A DNA stretch of 64,000 nucleotides from the NCBI RefSeq assembly GCF_018390635.1, contig NZ_JAHBGE010000009.1, positions 35,572 through 99,571 on the forward strand, written 5' to 3'. Shown piece by piece: positions 49,588 through 58,980 of the stretch. This DNA is from Ancylobacter lacus. GTDB taxonomy: Bacteria; Pseudomonadota; Alphaproteobacteria; Rhizobiales; Xanthobacteraceae. Made by a program: the position numbers and the translations under genes. The notes beneath the pieces were generated by a model that was not told where the DNA came from, ran no database searches, and saw nothing but the letters and a program-made list of their open reading frames with translations. Position 1 is the stretch's first letter, and every line of letters begins with the position of its first letter.

Positions 49588-49974
49588 TCAGGGTCGGTTG
49601 GCTTCGCGCGCCAGCGCACAGGTCACCGGGCCGAGCACGAAGCGGGGGCCGAGCAGCGTGGAGCGGCGCCCGGCCACCGCCAGCGCCGCCGCCTCGGCCA
49701 CCGAGGGCATGCCCATCAGCGCCACCACCCGCTCGGAATGGGTCATGGCCCGGGCCCCGGCGGCTTCGAGCTGCGCCTGCGGCACCATCACCAGCAGCAG
49801 GCCGAGATCGAGCGCCGCGCGCATGATGCCGGCCTCGCTGCCCTTCAGCGCCGGCGTCGCCATCAGCGAGATTTCGCCGAGCTTCACCTCGTAGCGCGCG
49901 AGCGCGCCTTCCACCGCGGCGCGCACCTCTTGCGCGCTCACCCCGCGCCGACTGCCGACTCCGGCCACGATCAT
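49588..49974 (-). CDS. cobE: cobalamin biosynthesis protein CobE (CbiG C-terminal-like)
   Basis: Protein of 128 residues equivalent to the C-terminal domain of CbiG. IVAGVGSRRGVSAQEVRAAVE at the start, EISLMATPALKGSEAGI in the middle and SVAEAAALAVAG near the end are the recurring family segments. The start codon is fixed by an ATGA overlap with the cobL stop; an upstream ATG six codons earlier is also open. CobE is associated with the precorrin-5/-6 steps of aerobic cobalamin synthesis, but its precise role is uncertain. Confidence 0.9.
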   Translation of the reverse strand: MIVAGVGSRRGVSAQEVRAAVEGALARYEVKLGEISLMATPALKGSEAGIMRAALDLGLLLVMVPQAQLEAAGARAMTHSERVVALMGMPSVAEAAALAVAGRRSTLLGPRFVLGPVTCALAREANRP

Positions 49975-51218
49975 GGCTTCACCCAGCTCCACCGCGTCAC
50001 CGGCATGGCCGGGCGCCAGCCGGTCATGCCGGCCACCGGCGCGGCGCGGCTGAGGGCGACCCGCAGCAGATCGCCGCCCTGCCGGGCATGGCGGGCGAGC
50101 AGCAGCGCCTCGGTCTCCAGCGTCACCGCATTAGCCGCCAGCCGGCCGCCGGGCCGCAGCGCCGCCACCGCGGCGTCGAGCACGCCCGGCTCGCTGGCGC
50201 CCCCGCCGATGAAGATCGCGTCCGGCACCGGCAGGCCGGCCAGCGCATCCGGCGCCCGCCCCTCCACCACCACCAGCCCCGGCACGCCGAGCGCGGCGGC
50301 GTTGCGGCGGGCGCGGGCGGCACGTTCGGCCCGTTCCTCGATGCCGATGGCCCGCAGCGAGGGGTCGACCAGCATCCATTCGATGCCGACCGATCCGGCC
50401 CCCGCCCCGATGTCCCACAGCAGCTCGCCCCGGCGCGGCGCCAGCGCCGCCAGCGTCAGCGCCCGCATCTCGTGCCGGGTGAGCTGGCCGTCATGCTCGT
50501 ACAGCTCGTCCGGCCGGCCGGGCGTCAACGCCACGACACGGGCGTCCGCCCCCGCCACGACCTCGATGGCGACGAGGTTCAGCGGGTCGATGTCGGTGAG
50601 CGCGAAGGCCGCCGCGACGGTGGCGCGCCGGCGCTCGCGCGGGCCGCCGAGCGCTTCCAGCACCTGCAGCCGGGAACCGCCGAAACCTCTGGCGGCGAGC
50701 AGCGCCGCCACCGCGGCGGGACCGCCGGCATCGGGGCTCAGCGCCAGGATGCGGCGGCCGTCATGGAGGTGGGGTCGCAGCAGGTCGAGCGGGCGCCCGC
50801 AGAGCGAGAGGCAGGACACCTCCGGCAGCGCCCAGCCGAGCCGGCTCGCCGCCAGGCTGAAGGCGGAAGGCGCCGGCACCACCTCCATCTCCGCCGGGTC
50901 GACATGGCGGGCGAGGCTCGCCCCCACCCCGAACAGGAAGGGATCGCCGGAGGCGAGCACGCAGACCGGTCGCCCCCGCCGCGCCAGCACCTCGGCAAGG
51001 CCCGCCTCGAACGGGGTGGGCCAGACGACCGCCTCGCCGGCCAGCAGCTCGCCCGCCAGCGCCAGATGCCGCCGCCCGCCATACACCCGCGCCGCCCCGG
51101 CGATCAGGACCCGGGCGCGCGGGGACAGGCCGGCCACGCCGTCCTCGCCGAGGCCGACGATGGACAGCCAGCGCCCGGGGCGTGCATGGTCGGCGCCGGT
51201 CGAGTCAGCGTCAGCCAT
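49971..51218 (-). CDS. cobL: precorrin-6Y C5,15-methyltransferase (decarboxylating)
   Basis: Bifunctional methyltransferase of 415 residues: an N-terminal CbiE-like domain (WLSIVGLGEDGVAGLSPRAR, VLASGDPFLFGVGASL) and a C-terminal CbiT-like SAM domain (LLWDIGAGAGSVGIEWML, DAIFIGGGASEPGVLDAA). It methylates C5 and C15 and decarboxylates C12. I start it at the ATG before ADADSTG; a second ATG four codons upstream is also open. Either choice leaves essentially no space to the divergently oriented cobK, whose start codons interdigitate with these. Confidence 0.93.
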   Translation of the reverse strand: MADADSTGADHARPGRWLSIVGLGEDGVAGLSPRARVLIAGAARVYGGRRHLALAGELLAGEAVVWPTPFEAGLAEVLARRGRPVCVLASGDPFLFGVGASLARHVDPAEMEVVPAPSAFSLAASRLGWALPEVSCLSLCGRPLDLLRPHLHDGRRILALSPDAGGPAAVAALLAARGFGGSRLQVLEALGGPRERRRATVAAAFALTDIDPLNLVAIEVVAGADARVVALTPGRPDELYEHDGQLTRHEMRALTLAALAPRRGELLWDIGAGAGSVGIEWMLVDPSLRAIGIEERAERAARARRNAAALGVPGLVVVEGRAPDALAGLPVPDAIFIGGGASEPGVLDAAVAALRPGGRLAANAVTLETEALLLARHARQGGDLLRVALSRAAPVAGMTGWRPAMPVTRWSWVKP

Positions 51219-51228
51219 GAGCAGGTCC

Positions 51229-52014
51229 ATGCGCCGCATCCTCCTTCTGGGCGGAACCACCGAGGCGCGGGCGATCGCCGAGGCGCTGGCCCCGCGCCGG
51301 GATATCGCGCTCACCGTGTCGCTTGCCGGCCGCACGCGCAACCCGCTCGCCCTGCCGGTGCCGGTGCGCAGCGGCGGCTTCGGCGGGGCGGAAGGGCTGG
51401 CCGGCCACCTCCGGGCGGAGGGCGTCGTAGCCCTTGTCGACGCCACCCATCCCTATGCCGCCGGCATCGCCGCCAATGCCGCCGAGGCCGCCCGGCGCGC
51501 CGGGGTGCCGCTGCTGGCGCTGGTGCGCCCGGAATGGACCGCCCTGCCGGGCGACCGCTGGCGCAGCGCGGCGAGCGTCGAGGCGGCCGTCGCCGCGCTG
51601 GGCGCCACCCCGCGCCGGGTCTTCGTCGCGCTCGGGCGCAACGAGGTGCGGGCGATCGAGGCGGCGCCGCAGCACGACTATCTCATCCGCAGCGTCGACC
51701 CCGTGGAGCCGCCGCCCGCCGTGCCGCGGCTGCGGCGGATCGAGGCGCGCGGCCCCTTCCGCGACGAGGACGAGCGCGCGCTGCTGGAAGAACACGGCGC
51801 CGAGGTCGTGCTCGCCAAGAACAGCGGCGGCAGCGCCGGCTACGGCAAGATCGCCGCCGCCCGCGCGCTGGGCATCGAGGTCGTGCTGGTGGCACGGCCG
51901 GCGCAGCCGGCGGTGCCCACCGTCGGCTCGGTCGCCGAGGCGCTGGCCTGGATCGACGCCCTGCCCGCTCACGAGGCGCCCCCCGCCGCACCGCGCACCG
52001 CGCGCGGGGCATAG
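51229..52014 (+). CDS. cobK: precorrin-6A reductase
   Basis: NADPH-dependent reductase of 261 residues (CobK/CbiJ). ILLLGGTTEARAIAEAL at the start is the dinucleotide fold; VALVDATHPYAAGIAANAAEA, RVFVALGRNEVRAIE and VLAKNSGGSAGYGKIAAA are family motifs. It is the only plus-strand gene within the minus-strand cob series. Its start abuts cobL head-to-head, and its 3' end overlaps cobJ by 46 bp tail-to-tail. An in-frame ATG at 51217 (four codons earlier) is an alternative start, interlocked with the cobL start codon. Confidence 0.94.
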   Translation: MRRILLLGGTTEARAIAEALAPRRDIALTVSLAGRTRNPLALPVPVRSGGFGGAEGLAGHLRAEGVVALVDATHPYAAGIAANAAEAARRAGVPLLALVRPEWTALPGDRWRSAASVEAAVAALGATPRRVFVALGRNEVRAIEAAPQHDYLIRSVDPVEPPPAVPRLRRIEARGPFRDEDERALLEEHGAEVVLAKNSGGSAGYGKIAAARALGIEVVLVARPAQPAVPTVGSVAEALAWIDALPAHEAPPAAPRTARGA

Positions 52015-52790
52015 ACCAGCGGCGGACGGCCCGGCCGCTCGATCCGCCGGGTTTCGGCGGAGCCGACGATGATGCAGGTCGCCATGTCGGCGAGATCGGC
52101 CCGCGCCGCCGCGAGCGGCACGATGACGGTGCGGGCGTCGGGCCGGCCGGCCGCACGCCCGAAGATCACCGGAACGCTCGCCGGCAGCAGCCCGCGCAGG
52201 ATGTCGAAGGCTCGGTCGAGCTGCCAGGGACGCGCCTTCGACACCGGGTTGTAGAACGCCATCACCAGCCCCGCCTCGGCGGCGAGACGCAGCCGCTTTT
52301 CCACCAGCTCGAACGGCTTCAGATTGTCCGACAGCGACATGGCGCAGAAGTCATGGCCGAGCGGAGCGCCCGCCGCCGCCGCCACGGCGAGCATGGCGGT
52401 GACGCCCGGCACCACCTCGACATCGAGCGCGCGCCATTCGGCCGGGCCGGCCTCGATCGCCTCCATCACCGCCGCCGCCATGGCGAACACGCCGGGGTCG
52501 CCGCCCGAGACCACCGCGACCCGGCTGCCCGCCGCCGCATGGGCGAGCGCGGCGCGGGCGCGGCCCAGCTCCTCGCGGTTGTCGGAGGCAAGGCGCGCCT
52601 GCCCCGGCCGCAGCGGGACGCGGTCGAGATACGGGCCATAGCCATAGAGCGCCTCGGCCTCGGCCAGCGCCGCGGCGGCCTGCGGGGTGAGGAAGCGCGC
52701 CTCGCCCGGGCCGAGGCCGACCACCACCAGCCGGCCGCCGGCCGGCCCGGCCGCGCCCTTCTGGCCGTCAGGCTCGCCCCCCGCGCTCAT
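51969..52790 (-). CDS. cobJ: precorrin-3B C17-methyltransferase
   Basis: Methyltransferase of 273 residues carrying out ring contraction and C17 methylation. GRLVVVGLGPGEARFLTPQA begins the domain at about residue 19; YGYGPYLDRV, VAVVSGGDPGVFAMAAAVME, VPGVTAMLAVAAAAGAPLGHDF and VMAFYNPVSKAR are the CobJ/CbiH signatures. The ATG overlaps the cobI stop by 4 nt. The last 46 bp are shared with the convergent cobK, so 3'-end antisense effects are possible. Confidence 0.95.
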   Translation of the reverse strand: MSAGGEPDGQKGAAGPAGGRLVVVGLGPGEARFLTPQAAAALAEAEALYGYGPYLDRVPLRPGQARLASDNREELGRARAALAHAAAGSRVAVVSGGDPGVFAMAAAVMEAIEAGPAEWRALDVEVVPGVTAMLAVAAAAGAPLGHDFCAMSLSDNLKPFELVEKRLRLAAEAGLVMAFYNPVSKARPWQLDRAFDILRGLLPASVPVIFGRAAGRPDARTVIVPLAAARADLADMATCIIVGSAETRRIERPGRPPLVYAPRAVRGAAGGAS

Positions 52791-53530
52791 TCCCGGCCTC
52801 CCCAGCCGGGCACCAGCACGATGGCGAAATAGGGCGCCGGCTCCTCGCCGCGCGCCGCCAGCGGCACCGCCCGGGAATCCGCCATGGTGCCGCGCTCGAC
52901 ATAGAGCGCGCGCGGCAGCCGCCCGGCCGCCGCCAGCGCGCGGCGGATCTTCGGCAGGTTGCGGCCGACCTTCATGATCACGGCGGCGTCCGCCTCCCGC
53001 AGCCGGCGTGCCAGCTCGGCCTCCTCCAGCGTGCCGGGCAGCACGCTCAGCACGTCGTCGCCCTGCGCGATCGGGGTGCCGAGCTGCGACCAGCAGCCCG
53101 ACATGCCGGTGACGCCGGCGATCACCTGCGTGGGATAGCGGGCGGCGAGCCGCACATGCAGGTGCATGTAGGAGCCGTAGAACATCGGATCGCCCTCGGA
53201 CAGCACGGCCACGGTTCGGCCGGCGTCGAGCTGGCCCGCCACCGCCCGCGCCGCGGCGTCGTAGAAGCCGCCTATGGCGTCGCGATAGGCTGGGTCGTGG
53301 CGGTGCAGCTCGGTGGTCACGGGATAGCCGAGCGGCATCTCCACCACGCCCGGCCGCATATGGTCGCCGGCGATGCGGCGGGCGTGGCTGTCATTGCCCA
53401 GCTTGGCGAAATAGGCCACCACATCGGCCTCGCCGAGGGCGCGCACCGCCTTCAGCGTCATCAGCTCGGGATCGCCGGGGCCGACACCGACGCCGATCAG
53501 CCGGCCGCAGGAAGGCGCGGCCCCGCTCAC
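52787..53530 (-). CDS. cobI: precorrin-2 C20-methyltransferase
   Basis: Methyltransferase of 247 residues (CobI/CbiL) that methylates C20 of precorrin-2. GRLIGVGVGPGDPELMTLKAV, DVVAYFAKLGNDSHAR, VAVLSEGDPMFYGSYMHLH and VIAGVTGMSGCWSQL are characteristic. I place the start at a GTG that overlaps the cobH stop (GTGA); the frame is open far upstream but that part is antisense-like Arg-rich sequence over cobH. Length is then normal for the family. Confidence 0.93.
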   Translation of the reverse strand: MSGAAPSCGRLIGVGVGPGDPELMTLKAVRALGEADVVAYFAKLGNDSHARRIAGDHMRPGVVEMPLGYPVTTELHRHDPAYRDAIGGFYDAAARAVAGQLDAGRTVAVLSEGDPMFYGSYMHLHVRLAARYPTQVIAGVTGMSGCWSQLGTPIAQGDDVLSVLPGTLEEAELARRLREADAAVIMKVGRNLPKIRRALAAAGRLPRALYVERGTMADSRAVPLAARGEEPAPYFAIVLVPGWGGRE

Positions 53531-54168
53531 AGCCCCGGCCTCGCCAGCGCGTTCACCGCGGCCGCGGTCATGGCGCTGCCGCCGAGCCGGCCGCGCACCA
53601 CCAGCCACGGCACGCCATGGTCGCCCGCCGCCAGCGCATCCTTCGATTCCGCCGCGCCGACGAAACCGACCGGGATGCCGAGAATCGCGGCCGGCGCGGG
53701 GGCACCCGCCTCCAGCATCTCGAGCAGATGGAACAGCGCGGTCGGCGCATTGCCGATGGCGACCACGGCGCCCGCCAGCCAGGGCCGCCACAGCTCCAGC
53801 GCCGCGGCCGAGCGGGTTGTGCCGAGCTTTTCCGCCAGCGCCGGCACGGCGGGGTCGCGCAGCGTGCACACCACCTCGTTGTCAGCCGGCAGCCGGGCGC
53901 GGGTGATGCCGTGGGCGACCATCGCGGCGTCGCACAGGATCGGCGCCCCGGCACGCAGCGCGGCGCGCGCCGCGCGCACCACGCCGGGGCCGAAATCGAT
54001 GCAGGCGGCGGCCTCCACCAGCCCGCAGGCGTGGATCATCCGCACCGCGACATCCGCCTCCTCCGGCGAGAAGCGGCCGAGCTCCGCCTCGGCGCGGATG
54101 ATCGCGAAGGAGCGCTCATAGATCGCGCTGCCGTCACGCTCATAAACATGGGGAGTGGGCTCAGCCAA
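53527..54168 (-). CDS. cobH: precorrin-8X methylmutase
   Basis: Isomerase of 213 residues moving a methyl group from C11 to C12 to give hydrogenobyrinate. YERSFAIIRAEAELGRF, AVRMIHACGLVEAAACIDF (catalytic His region), GAPILCDAAMVAHGI and PVGFVGAAESKDAL are the CobH/CbiC signatures. There is no ATG or GTG at the right place; a TTG with GGAG 7 nt upstream gives a family-length protein and overlaps cobG by 8 nt. The TTG start probably lowers expression relative to neighbours. Confidence 0.92.
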   Translation of the reverse strand: MAEPTPHVYERDGSAIYERSFAIIRAEAELGRFSPEEADVAVRMIHACGLVEAAACIDFGPGVVRAARAALRAGAPILCDAAMVAHGITRARLPADNEVVCTLRDPAVPALAEKLGTTRSAAALELWRPWLAGAVVAIGNAPTALFHLLEMLEAGAPAPAAILGIPVGFVGAAESKDALAAGDHGVPWLVVRGRLGGSAMTAAAVNALARPGL

Positions 54169-55636
54169 GGTCGGTCTCCAGCAGGCGCCGCACCGCCGGA
54201 ACGAGGCCATCCAGCGGCAGCAGGCGGCGCGGTGCATCGCACGCGGTGCCTTGCAGCACGAGCCCGGCCCCCGCGTCCAGCCCGACAAGGGTGATCGCCG
54301 CCGCCGCCGGGTGGGCGCAGCCCTTGGCACAGCCCGAGACATGCAGCGTTGGCCCGGCGGGAAGCGCAGCCGGCACGGCCGCCACGGCCTCGGCCAGCGC
54401 CTCCGCCAGAAGCCGGGCCGGCAGCCGCCCCGAGGCGCAGGCCGGCGCGCCCGGACAGGCGGCGATGCGGCGGCGCGGATCGGCGGGATCGGCGAGGAAG
54501 CCGAGCCCGGCGGCGAGGGCGCGCAGCGATTCGGCCTGTCCGGCGAGGAGGCCCAGCACCAGCAGCCCGCGCCCCGGCGCCGGCACGATGCCGTCGGCGC
54601 CATGGGCGGCGGCGGCCCGCGCCAGCGCGGCCAGCGCGGCCGCGCTCATCTGGCCGAAGGCCGGGGCGAGGCCGAGCGCGAACCGGCCCGGCTCCAGGGG
54701 GTGCAGCCCCAGCGGTTCGGCGGCAGCGGCGGCCGGCTCCGGCCCCTCCAGCGGCTGGAAGCCGGCGACAGCGGCCAGCCTCGCCCGCAGCAATGCCACG
54801 CCCTCCGCTCCCCCCGAACCCACCAGGGCGGCCATGCGAGCCGCCGGCCCGTGCTCCGCCAGCAGGCCGAGCAGCGCAAGCACCGCCGCCGCCGCTTCAG
54901 CCGGGGGCAGCCGGCCGACCAGCCGGCCGCCGGCCGACAGCACGAGGCCGCCCGGCCGATCCTGCGCCTCGGGCGGGCCGGCGTGTTCCGACCGCCCGCC
55001 TCCGGCCGGGGAAATGTCAGCCTCCGGGGCAAGCCGGATATCCGCCGGCAGCCCCGCGAGGGGCAGCAGCCCGCCGCCATCCACCACCACCGCCACCTTC
55101 GGCGCGACGCGGGAGGCGGGGCCGGAACGGGCGCCGGCGGCGATCGCCGCGGCGAGCGGGCGGGGATCGAAGGCGCAGCGGCGGTCGCGCCCGGCGAGCG
55201 GGCTGGCCTGCACCTCCAGCCCCTCGCGGATCGGCAGGCCAAGCTCGCCCACCGCCGCCGCGAAGGCCGGCGCGCTGGCGGCGGTGAGGCCGCGCACCTG
55301 CAGCTTGCCGCGCGCGGTGACCTCCAGAATGCCGTTGCCATGGGCCAGCGCGAGCCCGGCCAGCGCCGCAAGGGACCCGGGCGCCGCCGGCCCCGCCAGC
55401 GCGAGGCGGGCGAGCAGGCCGTCGCCGGTCGCCATCGGCTCCGGCAGGGTGGGACAGGCGCCGCGCCGCGCCACCGGCGCAGCCTGCGGCCCGGCGTGCG
55501 GCACCGTCGACCGGGCTTGTACCAAGGCGGCCTCCGCCCGCTCCGGCGCGGGGGCCGCGGACCACGGCGGGCCCGACCCGTCGTCCCGCGCCGCGACGGC
55601 CCCGGCCCGGCCCTCTTCCTTCGCCCGGGCGCTCAT
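54161..55636 (-). CDS. cobG: precorrin-3B synthase (monooxygenase)
   Basis: Iron-sulfur monooxygenase of 491 residues of the nitrite/sulfite reductase fold, producing precorrin-3B with O2; its presence marks the aerobic route. The cluster ligands are visible near the C-terminus as CPGAPAC and CAKGC. An Ala/Gly-rich, poorly conserved N-terminal segment of about 65 residues precedes the ferredoxin-like half (DGLLARLALAG, LEVTARGKLQVRGL). The ATG overlaps the cobN stop by 4 nt. The region is extraordinarily GC/Ala-rich, yet the frame is continuous. Confidence 0.93.
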   Translation of the reverse strand: MSARAKEEGRAGAVAARDDGSGPPWSAAPAPERAEAALVQARSTVPHAGPQAAPVARRGACPTLPEPMATGDGLLARLALAGPAAPGSLAALAGLALAHGNGILEVTARGKLQVRGLTAASAPAFAAAVGELGLPIREGLEVQASPLAGRDRRCAFDPRPLAAAIAAGARSGPASRVAPKVAVVVDGGGLLPLAGLPADIRLAPEADISPAGGGRSEHAGPPEAQDRPGGLVLSAGGRLVGRLPPAEAAAAVLALLGLLAEHGPAARMAALVGSGGAEGVALLRARLAAVAGFQPLEGPEPAAAAAEPLGLHPLEPGRFALGLAPAFGQMSAAALAALARAAAAHGADGIVPAPGRGLLVLGLLAGQAESLRALAAGLGFLADPADPRRRIAACPGAPACASGRLPARLLAEALAEAVAAVPAALPAGPTLHVSGCAKGCAHPAAAAITLVGLDAGAGLVLQGTACDAPRRLLPLDGLVPAVRRLLETDLG

Positions 55637-58600
55637 TCCGCGGCCTCCCCGGCAAGCTGGGCGAGGTCGGCGGCAATGTCGTTGCGGCGGGGGTGCCACA
55701 GCCCGCGCGCCTGCGCCTCGCTGAAGCGCCGCGCCACCAGCGCCGCCGCCTCGGGGCTGGCGGCCTGCAGGAACGCCCGCACCTGCGGGTCGCCGACATA
55801 GGCGGCGTGCAGCCGCTCGATCAGCGTGCCGGGCACGGCGCGGGTCGTCGCGGCGAAGCCGACCAGCCGGTCGACCGTCTCGGCGATCTCCGCCGCGCCG
55901 CGCGGGCCGTGGCGCAGCAGCCCGGCGATGTAGCGCGGCGCCACCCGGCCGCGGACGAGGCGGGCGAGGCTCTGCGCCAGCGGCCGCGCCGTGGGCCGGG
56001 CGGGATCGGATGTGTCGAGCACGACGAGATCGGGCGAGCGCCCCAGCCGGGCCGCGGCGGCGGCGAAGCCGGCGACGAAGGCAAGGTCGGCGTCGCCTTC
56101 CAGCAGGTCGCGGCCGGGGTCGTCCGCGCCATGGATCAGCAGGTCGGCCGCCGCCACCCGCGCCGCGAAGCCGGCGGAGGGCCGCCCGAGGCCCTCCGCG
56201 CCGCCATAGGCGTGGGACGCGCTGGCGAGATAGGCCTCGCCGAGCGCGGCTTCCTCCGGCAGGCCGGCGGCCAGCCGGTCGAGCCCGGCGCCATAGCTGC
56301 CCGGCGCGCTGCTGAAGAGACGGGGGGCGCCGGGGTCGGCCCGCAGCGGGTTCTCCTCCACGCTCTCCTCCCGCGCCGCCACCGCCCGCACCGCGGCGTC
56401 GAGCAGGGCGATCTGACCGGGAAAGAGGTCGCGGAACAGGCCGGACAGGCGGAAGGTAACGTCGACGCGCGGCCGCCCCAGCACCGCCGGCGGCAGCACC
56501 TCGACGCCGGTCACCCGCCCGCTGGCGGGGTCCCAGACCGGGCGGCAGCCCATGAGCGCCAGCCCCTGCGCGATCTCCTCGCCCCCGGTGCGCAGGCTGG
56601 CGCTGCCCCACAGGTCGAGCACCAGCGAGGTCGGCCAGTCGCCGTGCTCCTGCGCATAGGCGCGCAGCACCTCCTCCGCCGCCAGCCGGCCGAGATCGAC
56701 GGCGGTGGGGGTCGGCAGGGTGCGGGGGTCGCTGGCGAAGATGTTGCGCCCGGTCGGCAGCACGTCGGTGCGCCCGCGCGCCGGCGCCCCGGCCGGCCCG
56801 GCCGCCACCCGGCGGGCGTCCAGCGCGGCGAGGAGGCCGTCGCGCTCCTGTTCCCCGCACGCACCCCGGCCATAGACGTGGAAGCCGTCCTTGAGCCGCA
56901 TCTCCTTGAGGTCGCAGAGCCAGGCGTCGATCGCCGCGAGCGCCCCGGTGCCGGCCGCGCCGGCCCCGATGCCGGCCTCGGCGGCGACGCCGACCCGCGC
57001 CGCCTCGTCGAGGATGAGCCCGGCGAGGCGCTCGCGCCGGCGGCGGTCCAGCCCCTCGGCCTCGGCATATTCGTCCAGCAGCCGCTCCAGCCGGTCCAGC
57101 TCGCCGCCGGCCGCTCCTTCCACCAGCGGGGGCGGCAGGTGGCCGAGCGTCACCGCCGCGATCCGCCGCTTGGCCTGCGCCGCCTCGCCGGGGTTCGAGA
57201 CGATGAAGGGATAGACCACCGGCAGCGCGCCGAGCACCAGCTCGGGAAAGCAGCCGGCGGTGAGCGCGGCCTGCTTGCCCGGCAGCCATTCCAGCGTGCC
57301 ATGCGCGCCCATGTGCACCAGCGCGTCCACCCGCGCGACCCCGCGCAGCCACAGCCCGAAGGCCAGCAGGCCGTGCCGCGGCGACAGGGCGGGGTCGTGA
57401 TACTGCGCGCGGCGCTCCGCCCGGCTGCCCCGCTCCGGCGCCAGCGCGACCCAGACATGGCCGAACCGGCGAGCGCGGAAATGGAAGGCGCCGTCCCTCA
57501 CGTCGGGGTCGCTCTCCGGGTCGCCCCAGGCGGCTTCGACGGCGGCGACCGCGCCGGGCGGCAGCGTCGCCAGCCGGGCGCGGTAGGCGTGGAGCGACAG
57601 GCGGGCGCCGTCCGCCGCCCCGGTGCCGGGCGCCAGCGCGTCGAGCAGCTCCCGCCCCCCGGCCGGCGCGCCCTCGACCTTGTAGCCTGCCGCCGCCAGA
57701 TCGCCGAGCAGCACCCGCACGCTCTCCGGCACGTCGAGGCCGACCGCCCAGCCGGTGCGGCCCGGCGCGCCGGCATAGTCCGGCATCAGCACCGCGAGCC
57801 TTCGCGCCGCGCGCGGGGTACGCGCCAGCGCCGCCAGCGCGGCGACGCGGTCGGCCACCTGCGCGACGCGGTCCGGCTCGGCGGCGTTGACGAGACCGGT
57901 GTGCAGCAGGTCGGGGTCGCGCGGCTCCTCCACCTTGAAGGACACAGCTCCCGCCAGCACCCGCCCGTCCAGCTCGGGCAGCACGACATGCATGGCGAGA
58001 TCGGTGCCGGTGAGGCCGCGCGCGCCGTCCCGCCACGCCTCGCGCCGGGTGGTGGCGACGATCGCCTGCAGCACGGGAACGCCCGGCCCGTCGAGCACGC
58101 CCGCCGCGCCGGGCTCGCTGGCGGCGAAGGCGGTGAGCGCGACCACGGCGACGGGGTCGCAATCCGCCAGCGCCCCGCGCAGGAAGGCGGCGGAGGCCGG
58201 CTCGCGCAGGCTGGCGACGAAGATCGGCCGGGGCGCCAGCCCGCGCGCCGCCAGCGCGGCGCACAGCGCGTCCACCGGCGCGGTGTCGGCCGCCAGCCAC
58301 ATCGAGCGGTAGAACACCACGGGCACGACCGGCGCCTTCGCGGCAGCCCCGCCGGCGACCGGCCCGTCAGCGACGGGGACGCCGGACGGCGCCGCGGCGG
58401 GCCAGGGGTAGAAGCCCGCCAGCGGCACGAGCGTGGGCGCCTCGGGCCGCCCGGAATCGCCCGCCGCCGGGGCCTGCGGCCGCCCGGCATGGCACGCCAG
58501 CCGGCGCAGCAGCACCGCCATGTTGGCCGGGCCGCCGGCGCGGAAGCAGGCCAGCAGCGCGGCGAGCTCCTCGGCCGGCAGGGTGGAGAGCGCGGCGAGG

Positions 58601-58968
58601 CGGTCGTCGTCACGGTCCTCGCCGGGCAGCACCGCGAGGGCGATGCCGCGCGCCCGCGCCAGCGCCGCCAGCCGCTCGGCGCCGTAGCGCCACCACTCCA
58701 GCCCGCCCAGCAGCCGCAGCACCACCACACGGGCGTGGGCCGCCACGCGGTCGATCCACAGATCCACCGACATGGGGTGGCGCAGCGCCGCCAGCGGGGC
58801 GAGCCGCAACGAGGGCAGCCCCTCCCGCCCGGCGCGATAGGCCCGCGCCAGCGCGCCGAGGTCGCTGTCGGTGAAGGAGGCGATCACCATGTCGCCCGGG
58901 CTCTGGCCGAGATCGATGGGCTCGACGAGGTCGTCGAGGCTGGCCGAGGTGGTGGCGAGGATGTGCAT
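55633..58968 (-). CDS. cobN: cobaltochelatase subunit CobN
   Basis: Large subunit (1,111 residues) of the ATP-dependent aerobic cobaltochelatase, which inserts Co(II) into hydrogenobyrinate a,c-diamide together with CobS and CobT. Recognisable CobN/BchH elements: HMGAHGTLEWLPGKQAAL, YPFIVSNPGEAAQAKRRI, GRNIFASDPRTLPTPTAVDLG, VLDLWGSASLRTGGEEIAQG and a C-terminal DPQVRAFLQAASPEAA. Somewhat shorter than the roughly 1,270-residue reference CobN. No cobS or cobT lies in the window. It is followed directly (4-nt overlap) by cobG and preceded by the HAD gene after 12 bp. Confidence 0.95.
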   Translation of the reverse strand: MHILATTSASLDDLVEPIDLGQSPGDMVIASFTDSDLGALARAYRAGREGLPSLRLAPLAALRHPMSVDLWIDRVAAHARVVVLRLLGGLEWWRYGAERLAALARARGIALAVLPGEDRDDDRLAALSTLPAEELAALLACFRAGGPANMAVLLRRLACHAGRPQAPAAGDSGRPEAPTLVPLAGFYPWPAAAPSGVPVADGPVAGGAAAKAPVVPVVFYRSMWLAADTAPVDALCAALAARGLAPRPIFVASLREPASAAFLRGALADCDPVAVVALTAFAASEPGAAGVLDGPGVPVLQAIVATTRREAWRDGARGLTGTDLAMHVVLPELDGRVLAGAVSFKVEEPRDPDLLHTGLVNAAEPDRVAQVADRVAALAALARTPRAARRLAVLMPDYAGAPGRTGWAVGLDVPESVRVLLGDLAAAGYKVEGAPAGGRELLDALAPGTGAADGARLSLHAYRARLATLPPGAVAAVEAAWGDPESDPDVRDGAFHFRARRFGHVWVALAPERGSRAERRAQYHDPALSPRHGLLAFGLWLRGVARVDALVHMGAHGTLEWLPGKQAALTAGCFPELVLGALPVVYPFIVSNPGEAAQAKRRIAAVTLGHLPPPLVEGAAGGELDRLERLLDEYAEAEGLDRRRRERLAGLILDEAARVGVAAEAGIGAGAAGTGALAAIDAWLCDLKEMRLKDGFHVYGRGACGEQERDGLLAALDARRVAAGPAGAPARGRTDVLPTGRNIFASDPRTLPTPTAVDLGRLAAEEVLRAYAQEHGDWPTSLVLDLWGSASLRTGGEEIAQGLALMGCRPVWDPASGRVTGVEVLPPAVLGRPRVDVTFRLSGLFRDLFPGQIALLDAAVRAVAAREESVEENPLRADPGAPRLFSSAPGSYGAGLDRLAAGLPEEAALGEAYLASASHAYGGAEGLGRPSAGFAARVAAADLLIHGADDPGRDLLEGDADLAFVAGFAAAAARLGRSPDLVVLDTSDPARPTARPLAQSLARLVRGRVAPRYIAGLLRHGPRGAAEIAETVDRLVGFAATTRAVPGTLIERLHAAYVGDPQVRAFLQAASPEAAALVARRFSEAQARGLWHPRRNDIAADLAQLAGEAAE

Positions 58969-58980
58969 GCCCGCCTCCCG

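Noticed and set aside
54161..58300. 1,379-codon frame suggesting a giant CobG
   Set aside because: The first 888 codons are an Arg/Gly-rich shadow of cobN; cobG starts at the ATG overlapping the cobN stop.
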